The translations under genes were made by a program, and so were the position numbers. Below the pieces are notes generated by a model, which made no database searches, was not told where the DNA came from, and saw only the letters and a program-made list of their open reading frames with translations. Of a DNA stretch of 11,227 nucleotides, positions 6,844 through 11,227 are shown in pieces. Numbering within the stretch: position 1 is the stretch's first letter; every line of letters starts with the position of its first letter. This stretch comes from an uncultured Flavobacteriales bacterium (lineage in GTDB: Bacteria > Bacteroidota > Bacteroidia > Flavobacteriales_E > Vicingaceae): the NCBI GenBank assembly GCA_937925525.1, contig CALALS010000025.1:1-11227 (forward strand). The letters run 5' to 3'.

Positions 6844-7221
6844 CAAAAAAGTAGGTCGGTTCATGTAAAAAGTATGAACGTTGGTGCAAAAAGTATCAAG
6901 CTTCATGTAAAAAGCATATTCGATGATGCTCTGAACAAGGTCGGACATACAAAAAGCATGAACGATGATGTTCCGAACAAGGTCGGAGATGCAAAAAGCA
7001 TGATCGATGATGTTCTGAACAAGGTCGGAGATGCAAAAAGCATGAACGATGATGTTCCTAACAAGGTCGGAGATGCAAAAAGCATGATCGATGATGTTCT
7101 GAACAAGGTCGGAGATACAAAAAGCATGAACGATGATGTTCTGAACAAGATCGGACATACAAAAAGCATGAACGATGATGCAAAAAACATGTCAGAGGAT
7201 GCAAAAAGCATGACAAACTGT
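6844..7221 (+). repeat. Array of eighteen 21-bp units (42-bp and 84-bp higher order)
   Basis: Exactly 18 x 21 bases with no indels. The central part is a 42-bp repeat, units at 6949, 6991, 7033, 7075 and 7117, with a related one at 6907. Each joins a half beginning (G/A)CAAAAAGCATGA to a half containing GAACAAGGTCGGA. Alternating base differences give an 84-bp period. The outer units (6844-6906 and 7159-7221) are diverged, as expected for an array that grows from the middle. There are no spacers, so it is not CRISPR. It is richer in G and C than its surroundings. Confidence 0.9.
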
Positions 7222-7239
7222 CATTTTTTGGCTTTTTAG
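6874..7239 (+). CDS. Possible heptad-repeat protein encoded by the 21-bp array
   Basis: 121 residues if translated from the ATG at 6874. The frame is open without a stop back to 6787. It reads as strict 7-residue units: first VKSMNVG, AKSIKLH, VKSIFDD, then alternating (A/T)KSM(N/I)DD and V(L/P)NKVGD, ending AKSMTNC plus a short hydrophobic tail. Hydrophobic residues recur every seven positions, so a helical or coiled-coil structure is conceivable, although the Pro and Gly in alternate units weaken this. No signal peptide, Shine-Dalgarno or promoter box is visible. Two minus-strand frames are also open over the array, because unit length is a multiple of three, so openness alone does not prove coding. 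I do not recognise a function. Confidence 0.35.
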   Translation: MNVGAKSIKLHVKSIFDDALNKVGHTKSMNDDVPNKVGDAKSMIDDVLNKVGDAKSMNDDVPNKVGDAKSMIDDVLNKVGDTKSMNDDVLNKIGHTKSMNDDAKNMSEDAKSMTNCHFLAF

Positions 7240-7280
7240 GCCGTTTTTAGGTTAAAAAGAAGTAAAAAGCCGTAAAAACG
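7230..7280. repeat. Interleaved inverted repeats after the array
   Basis: GGCTTTTTA (7230-7238) pairs with TAAAAAGCC (7263-7271); CGTTTTTA (7242-7249) pairs with TAAAAACG (7273-7280). The order A-B-A'-B' is interleaved, not nested. A simpler hairpin, TTTTTA against TAAAAA (7244-7258), also exists. With T- and A-tracts on both sides it could stop transcription in either direction. A further imperfect hairpin with CAGTT/AACTG arms lies at about 7298-7309. Confidence 0.45.
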
Positions 7281-7329
7281 ATAGATTTCTCGATATTCAG
7301 TTAAAACTGATACTCGAACTGACAGTTTA

Positions 7330-7355
7330 GATTCTTCGCTACACTCAGAATGACG
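7330..7355 (+). repeat. Dispersed hairpin repeat, copy 2
   Basis: GATTCT, nine bases, TCAGAATGACG. The arms are identical to the copy at 1959-1984 (minus strand), while the nine central bases differ almost entirely. ATTCT and AGAAT form the stem. It lies in the non-coding stretch between the 21-bp array and hemF. Confidence 0.7.
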
Positions 7356-7371
7356 TTTTTTAAGAGCATAA

Positions 7372-7411
7372 AAAGTCTCTCCTTTGGAGAACTTGTCCCG
7401 AACACTCGGGA
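7372..7411 (-). terminator. Hairpin cluster, likely terminator of hemF
   Basis: On the minus strand, after the hemF stop, come a 6-bp hairpin TCCCGA/TCGGGA (7396-7411, 4-base loop) and then TCTCC-AAA-GGAGA followed by a CTTTTTAT tract near 7370-7390. The second has the form of a short intrinsic terminator. CTCTC at 7377-7381 can also pair with GAGAG at 7418-7422 around both hairpins. Confidence 0.6.
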
Positions 7412-7425
7412 TATTTAGAGAGGTG

Positions 7426-8322
7426 TTACAATATCCAATCTTTCCCTTTCACCAACTTAGCTTGGGTAACGGCCTCTTCAGAGCCATCAGCTACGGGATA
7501 ATTATAGTGCCATTCTACCTCAGGCGGTAAGCTGATAAAGATAGATTCGGTACGCCCGTCCGTATCTATTCCAAACTTAGTTCCTTTATCGTAAATCAGG
7601 TTAAATTCTACATATCTGCCTCTTCTCACCTTTTGCCACTTTTTATGCGCATCGGTATAGCTGTCGTTAGCATGTTTGCTGGCAATAGGCACATATACCT
7701 TGCAAAAGGTATTGCCCACATCTTTTACAAATTCAAATAATTGTTCTTTGGTAATGCTATCGTTATGCTTCAATCGATCAAAGAAAATACCGCCCACTCC
7801 CCTGGTTTCTTTGCGGTGAGTGAGGTAAAAGTAATCATCTCCCCACTTTTTGTAATCGGTGTAAAAGTTAGGGTTATGCTTATCACAGGTTTTCTTTAAT
7901 TCTTCATGAAAGAACTTAGCATCTTCATCTACAATGTAGTGAGGGGTTAAGTCTATGCCGCCACCAAACCAGTACTCACCATTTCCCATTTCAAAATACC
8001 TTACATTCATGTGAATGATAGGCACCATAGGATTTTCAGGATGTAAAACAATACTTACTCCGGTAGCATAAAACTCATTCGCTTCCAGTTGAAGTTTTTT
8101 GGCAATGTTTTGAGGCATTTCGCCCCAAACGGCAGAAAAGTTAACGCCACCTTTTTCAATGATGTTGCCATTGGCCAACACTCTGGTAATACCGCCACCG
8201 CCACCGGGTCTATCCCAAGGGTCTGACACAAATTTACCTTTACCGTCCATTTCTTCCAGTTGACTAATAATGTCTTGCTGAAGCCATTTAAAAAACGCTG
8301 TAATTTCTTCTCTTGTAATCAT
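7426..8322 (-). CDS. hemF: Oxygen-dependent coproporphyrinogen III oxidase
   Basis: 298 residues, standard length for HemF. In the cytoplasm it uses O2 to decarboxylate two propionates of coproporphyrinogen III, giving protoporphyrinogen IX for haem. Recognisable blocks are the glycine-rich RPGGGGGITRVL near residue 38, IIHMNVRYFEM with the catalytic-region His and Arg, WFGGGIDLTPHY, KKWGDDYFYLTHRKETRGVGG, and the C-terminal RRGRYVEFNLIYDKGTKFG and RTESIFISLPP. The ATG at 8322 fits the family N-terminus. A TACATTTG lies only four bases upstream. The gene is alone, 55 bases downstream of the small membrane protein gene; an aerobic haem step fits an organism with respiratory metabolism. Confidence 0.97.
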   Translation of the reverse strand: MITREEITAFFKWLQQDIISQLEEMDGKGKFVSDPWDRPGGGGGITRVLANGNIIEKGGVNFSAVWGEMPQNIAKKLQLEANEFYATGVSIVLHPENPMVPIIHMNVRYFEMGNGEYWFGGGIDLTPHYIVDEDAKFFHEELKKTCDKHNPNFYTDYKKWGDDYFYLTHRKETRGVGGIFFDRLKHNDSITKEQLFEFVKDVGNTFCKVYVPIASKHANDSYTDAHKKWQKVRRGRYVEFNLIYDKGTKFGIDTDGRTESIFISLPPEVEWHYNYPVADGSEEAVTQAKLVKGKDWIL

Positions 8323-8326
8323 GCAA

Positions 8327-8334
8327 CAAATGTA
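8327..8334 (-). promoter_or_regulatory. Possible -7 box for hemF
   Basis: The minus strand reads TACATTTG, ending four bases before the hemF ATG. There is no TTG 19 bases upstream (a TTG is at only 10 bases). If functional, transcription would begin at or very near the A of the start codon. A chance match is also possible in such AT-rich DNA. Confidence 0.35.
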
Positions 8335-8377
8335 AAATTTAAGACAAGTATATGGCTATGGTTTAGGCTGATATTTA

Positions 8378-8737
8378 TCAATTAGCAGATTGAGAAAGTA
8401 CATAGCTTAAAATAGTCAATCCTACTATTAAAATAGACAATAAAATAACAAAAACTCTCAGGCTTTTATCGGCAATAAAAGGCTTACGAAACTTACCAAT
8501 AGTATAATTATTCCAATACATAGCTTGTTTAGTATCGGGTTTTTTAACGGCAAAATAGTAATAGGTTTTTCCTTCTTTTTCATCGGTGTCAGCTTCAAAC
8601 CAAATGTTATTTTCCGTTAGCTTTTGCTGAAAAAAATCTGCTCTTTCTTTTTTTTTTTTATTTAATACGGTATAATACGGATTACCGGGATGTTTTTTGT
8701 AATTAGTAATCCTTAATAATCCTTCCTCCTCAATCAT
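8378..8737 (-). CDS. Small membrane protein with C-terminal transmembrane helix, unknown function
   Basis: 119 residues; I do not recognise the family. The first 90 or so residues are polar and aromatic-rich (KHPGNPYYTVLNKKKKER, then IWFEADTDEKEGKTYYYFAVKKP), without a signal peptide. A single hydrophobic helix at about 93-114 ends a few residues before the C-terminus, so it may be tail-anchored with the soluble part in the cytoplasm. The ATG overlaps the TGA of the M23 peptidase gene (ATGA), so the two are very probably coupled and may act together at the envelope. The coding strand has an unbroken run of twelve A (8648-8659) within NKKKKE, a likely slippage site; frameshifts there would remove the membrane helix. 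Confidence 0.75.
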   Translation of the reverse strand: MIEEEGLLRITNYKKHPGNPYYTVLNKKKKERADFFQQKLTENNIWFEADTDEKEGKTYYYFAVKKPDTKQAMYWNNYTIGKFRKPFIADKSLRVFVILLSILIVGLTILSYVLSQSAN

Positions 8738-9759
8738 TCGCTCACTCTTAGTTTTCTTCCGGCATATAGCTTATGCTTTCGGCTAATGCCGTTCAGGTCA
8801 CATAGTTCGTTTACCGTTAATCCATAACGGGTAGCTATTTTATATAAGAAATCGCCATACTCAATGGTGTGAAATTTTACTCCTTCAGGAACAGCGGTAT
8901 AATTCCACTTTTGTTTTTCCAACACAACGGTATCACTATACAATTGCTGTGTTTTAAAGTTGATAATATGTTGTGGATTTAAGGCTTTTCCTTTAAATCG
9001 AACCTCAAAATGCAAATGACTTCCTGTTGATGTGCCTGAGCTACCTCCCAATCCAACAACCTGACCGGCCTGCACAATATCTCCGGGTTTAACTTTTAGT
9101 CGGTGTAAGTGAGCGTAAACGGTTTCCAATCCGTTATAATGACGGATAATTACTACTCTTCCATAACCATCATGATATTTAGAAACTCTTACCATGCCGT
9201 CAAATGCAGCGACTACAGGGTCCCAAACCTCTAAATCAATATCAATACCGTTGTGGTTTCTGCCATTTCTCCAGCCAAACTTTGAAGTAATAACGCCCGG
9301 AAACGGATGAACATAATCACAAAAATGAGCTGAATCTCTTAATACTAATAGTAGAGAAGTATCATGAGCACAAATAGTTTCATCATACGGATGAGGGTTA
9401 TTATTATCCCACAAACCATAAAAGCTACTGGCAGGAATAGCAGATGAATCATAAAAGGCAGTCAGAGAGACATAAAAGTCATGCTCCAAATGTCTTTTTT
9501 CGGCATATTCATTAATCTCTTTTATCAGTTCATAAGGAATAGACTCAGAGTCTAATAAAGAATCGATAAGGTTAACAATATCCTCTCCCGAAAAGTCTTT
9601 AAAGTTCTCAAATTCAGGCAATGAGGTATTCACCACTAAAGCTGGTAAAGTGTCCTTTTTTGTGTTATTGTTGTTGTTATTATTGTTATGAAATGCCAAC
9701 AAAGAATTGGCACAAAACAATGTATAGACAACCCCTAAAATGCCTAATAACCGCTTCAT
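8734..9759 (-). CDS. Secreted M23 metallopeptidase with C-terminal LysM domain
   Basis: 341 residues. A signal peptide covers about 1-22. Directly after it are eight consecutive Asn (25-32), then a linker and a probably helical region to about 130. The M23 (lysostaphin/LytM-like) domain spans about 150-265: SKFGWR, the zinc ligands H169-N-G-I-D173, H217 in YAHLH, and H248-L-H250. All catalytic residues are present, so it is probably an active zinc endopeptidase cutting peptidoglycan cross-links in the periplasm, not a degenerate EnvC-type activator. The C-terminal LysM (about 296-340, HTIEYGDFLYKIATRYGLTV) binds glycan. It is the first gene of a coupled pair with the small membrane protein. 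The ATG at 9759 opens a good signal peptide. Confidence 0.93.
   Translation of the reverse strand: MKRLLGILGVVYTLFCANSLLAFHNNNNNNNNTKKDTLPALVVNTSLPEFENFKDFSGEDIVNLIDSLLDSESIPYELIKEINEYAEKRHLEHDFYVSLTAFYDSSAIPASSFYGLWDNNNPHPYDETICAHDTSLLLVLRDSAHFCDYVHPFPGVITSKFGWRNGRNHNGIDIDLEVWDPVVAAFDGMVRVSKYHDGYGRVVIIRHYNGLETVYAHLHRLKVKPGDIVQAGQVVGLGGSSGTSTGSHLHFEVRFKGKALNPQHIINFKTQQLYSDTVVLEKQKWNYTAVPEGVKFHTIEYGDFLYKIATRYGLTVNELCDLNGISRKHKLYAGRKLRVSE
9664..9687 (-). repeat. Asn-codon trinucleotide microsatellite
   Basis: Eight AAC/AAT codons in a row (plus strand GTT/ATT) encode an oligo-Asn stretch just after the M23 signal peptide. Length changes here stay in frame. Confidence 0.85.
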
Positions 9760-9831
9760 GAGAAAAGCGAATATACAAAAAATGAGAGATTTAGGTGTTT
9801 TTTATTACAACCCTACTAAAAATTAACCCAA

Positions 9832-11055
9832 TTAATGAACTTTTGCCAGCACAGGATTTTCTACTTTATTAGGATATTCGGCTAAAGCGAACTGCAAACA
9901 TTCAATTGCTTTTCGTAATGATATTTCATTAAGCACGTAGGCAATACGTACTTCATTCATTCCTAAGCCGGGAGTAGCATAAAAGCCTTTTGCAGGAGCC
10001 AGCATTACCGTATCGTTATTGTGATGGAAATCGCTTAACAACCATTGACAAAACTTATCACTATCATCAATAGGTAAAGATGCTACCGCATAAAATGCTC
10101 CACCGGGCTTTGGACAGAATACTCCTTCTATTTGATTTATTCCGTTTAATAATACATCTCTTCTCTTCTGGTATTCTGTAATCACGGCTTCAAAATAACT
10201 ATCGGGAGTTCCAATAGCAGCTTCTGCCGCAATTTGGTCAATGGTTGGTGGAGAAAGACGAGCTTGTCCGTATTTTAGAGCTGCAGCCATTAATGCTTTG
10301 TTTTTACTTACCAAAGCACCAATACGTGCGCCACACATGCTGTATCTTTTAGAAACCGAATCAATCACTACTACATTTTCTTCAATACCTTCCATGGTTA
10401 AAACAGAGTGGTGCGCTTTACCTTCATAGCAAAACTCACGATACACTTCATCGGCAAACAAAAACAAATCATGCTTTTTCACAATTTCTCTCAATACTTC
10501 CAATTCTTCTTTAGAGTATAAATATCCTGTTGGATTACCCGGATTACAAATCATAATCCCTTTTGTTTTGGGAGTAATCAGCTTTTCAAAGTCTTCAATT
10601 GGTGGAAGCGCAAAACCATTCTCAATATAAGAAGTAACGGGCTTCACTTTTACGCCCATTGAGGTAGCAAAGCCATTATAGTTAGCATAGAAAGGTTCTG
10701 GAATAATTACTTCATCACCGGGATTAAAGCACACACTAAACGCAAAAATCAATGCTTCTGAACCACCAGTGGTTATAATAATATCTTGAAACTCAACGGG
10801 AAGTTGATGCTTTTGGTAATATCCTGCTAATTTTCGTCTATAACTTTCAAATCCGGCTGAATGACTGTATTCAATCACCTTAGCATCAAAGGTGTGAATG
10901 GCATCAAGCGCTGTTTGTGGGGTTTCAATATCAGGCTGACCTATATTTAAGTAATAAACGGTTTTACCTTGTCTGTGAGCTTCTTCAGCATACGGTACCA
11001 ATTTACGTATTGGTGACTGTGGCATTTGCTGACTTCTTTCTGATAATTTTGGCAT
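9832..11055 (-). CDS. Pyridoxal phosphate-dependent aminotransferase, class I/II (aspartate aminotransferase-like)
   Basis: 407 residues, normal for fold-type I class I/II aminotransferases. It moves an amino group between an amino acid and a 2-oxo acid in the cytoplasm. Seen are NIGQPD (37-42), the cofactor-phosphate region TTGGSEA (95-101), NPGNPTG (171-177), ADEVYREF with D202 for the pyridine nitrogen, the Schiff-base lysine K236 in SVSKRYSMCGARIG, and the substrate-carboxylate Arg (R370) in NEVRIAYVL. The exact substrate is not readable; aspartate or a broad amino acid range is likely. It has its own promoter. A weak hairpin at the stop codon (ATTAA/TTAAT, 9822-9836) followed by T residues might end the transcript before the M23 gene, 72 bases further on; nothing else is seen in that gap. 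Confidence 0.93.
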   Translation of the reverse strand: MPKLSERSQQMPQSPIRKLVPYAEEAHRQGKTVYYLNIGQPDIETPQTALDAIHTFDAKVIEYSHSAGFESYRRKLAGYYQKHQLPVEFQDIIITTGGSEALIFAFSVCFNPGDEVIIPEPFYANYNGFATSMGVKVKPVTSYIENGFALPPIEDFEKLITPKTKGIMICNPGNPTGYLYSKEELEVLREIVKKHDLFLFADEVYREFCYEGKAHHSVLTMEGIEENVVVIDSVSKRYSMCGARIGALVSKNKALMAAALKYGQARLSPPTIDQIAAEAAIGTPDSYFEAVITEYQKRRDVLLNGINQIEGVFCPKPGGAFYAVASLPIDDSDKFCQWLLSDFHHNNDTVMLAPAKGFYATPGLGMNEVRIAYVLNEISLRKAIECLQFALAEYPNKVENPVLAKVH

Positions 11056-11075
11056 TCCTAATAAGTATTAATATG

Positions 11076-11105
11076 CAAATGTAAATCTATTTTTATTCTA
11101 ATCAA
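11076..11105 (-). promoter_or_regulatory. Bacteroidota-type promoter of the aminotransferase gene
   Basis: On the minus strand: TTG (11105-11103), exactly 19 bases, TACATTTG (11083-11076), ending 20 bases before the ATG at 11055. Both elements and their spacing match the Bacteroidota consensus. The -33 element lies inside the last codons of the upstream DUF2807-like gene. Confidence 0.8.
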
Positions 11106-11227
11106 CCTTTATAACCTTACCTGCCCCATTGATAGATTGATTAAAGTCTTTAGGGTTTCCTTTGTACTTCACCTCTCCTATACCTGTGATTTTAACATCC
11201 ATTTATTCTCTAGCGTTTACCTCACAC
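11098..11227 (-). pseudogene. C-terminal end of a DUF2807 (GIN-domain) like protein, with an in-frame stop
   Basis: The minus-strand frame ending in TAG at 11100-11098 reads CEVNARE, then TAA (11205-11203), then MDVKITGIGEVKYKGNP and, after a short stretch, SINGAGKVIKVD. The ITGIGEVKYKGNP and SINGAGKV segments fit the repeating beta-structure at the end of DUF2807 proteins, found in the envelope of Bacteroidota. CEVNARE is what the family would show just before, so the frame appears continuous apart from the TAA, which replaces one residue (GAA, CAA or AAA to TAA by one base). The gene is probably broken, or ends early, losing its last 34 residues. The rest lies beyond the window. The domain match is from memory on a short stretch. 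Confidence 0.6.

Noticed and set aside
6796..7211. Minus-strand open frames over the 21-bp array
   Set aside because: They are open because unit length is a multiple of three and the units lack stops in these frames; they have no better start or context than the plus frame. The choice of strand is still not proven.
6844..7221. CRISPR array
   Set aside because: Units are contiguous with no unique spacers, and no cas genes are nearby.
5866..7425. Complete restriction-modification or phage-defence island
   Set aside because: Only the Mrr-type nuclease frame is present; there is no methyltransferase, specificity subunit, integrase or other defence gene in the window.
9768..9775. Promoter before the M23 peptidase gene (minus strand TATATTCG)
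   Set aside because: It differs from the -7 consensus and has no TTG at a suitable distance; the gene may be read from its own weak promoter or from upstream.

Overview
The window looks like a chromosomal segment of a member of the Bacteroidota. The DNA is AT-rich, genes lack obvious Shine-Dalgarno sequences, and several genes are preceded by the Bacteroidota-type promoter (TTTG or TTG, 19 bases, TAnnTTTG). The protein repertoire also fits: a CHAT-domain protein, a small haem-type lipoprotein ending in CWIDNGAP, a DUF2807-like tail and an M23/LysM peptidase. The genus cannot be told from the sequence alone.

Layout. (1) 1-1341, plus strand: the 3' end of a CHAT-domain gene, a small cytochrome-c-like lipoprotein and a TsaC/Sua5-type threonylcarbamoyl-AMP synthase, all overlapping. 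(2) 1328-3003, minus strand: an OmpA-like periplasmic protein and thioredoxin reductase (trxB), separated by a dispersed hairpin repeat. (3) 3004-3616: trxB and rplS are divergent, each with its own promoter box; rplS ends in a clear terminator. (4) 3657-5836, plus strand: a tight three-gene phospholipid cassette (CDP-alcohol phosphatidyltransferase, CdsA-like cytidylyltransferase, PlsC-like acyltransferase). (5) 5866-7425: an accessory stretch with an Mrr-type restriction endonuclease broken by an in-frame TAG, an 18-unit array of 21-bp repeats that reads as a heptad-repeat peptide, and a cluster of intergenic hairpin repeats. (6) 7426-11055, minus strand: hemF, then a small membrane protein translationally coupled to an M23/LysM peptidase, then a PLP aminotransferase with a near-consensus promoter. 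(7) 11098-11227, minus strand: the C-terminal end of a DUF2807-like protein, which also carries an in-frame stop.

Working together. The phospholipid cassette has three successive chemistries: acylating lysophosphatidate, activating phosphatidate to CDP-diacylglycerol, and swapping CMP for an alcohol. It could therefore make a complete phospholipid by itself. Its phosphatidyltransferase has Asn in place of two of the four motif aspartates. The M23 peptidase and its coupled membrane protein suggest a cell-wall function. Most other genes are single housekeeping genes.

The parts most worth a second look are the accessory stretch at 5866-7425, the phosphatidyltransferase cassette, and the two independent in-frame stops in otherwise well-preserved reading frames.
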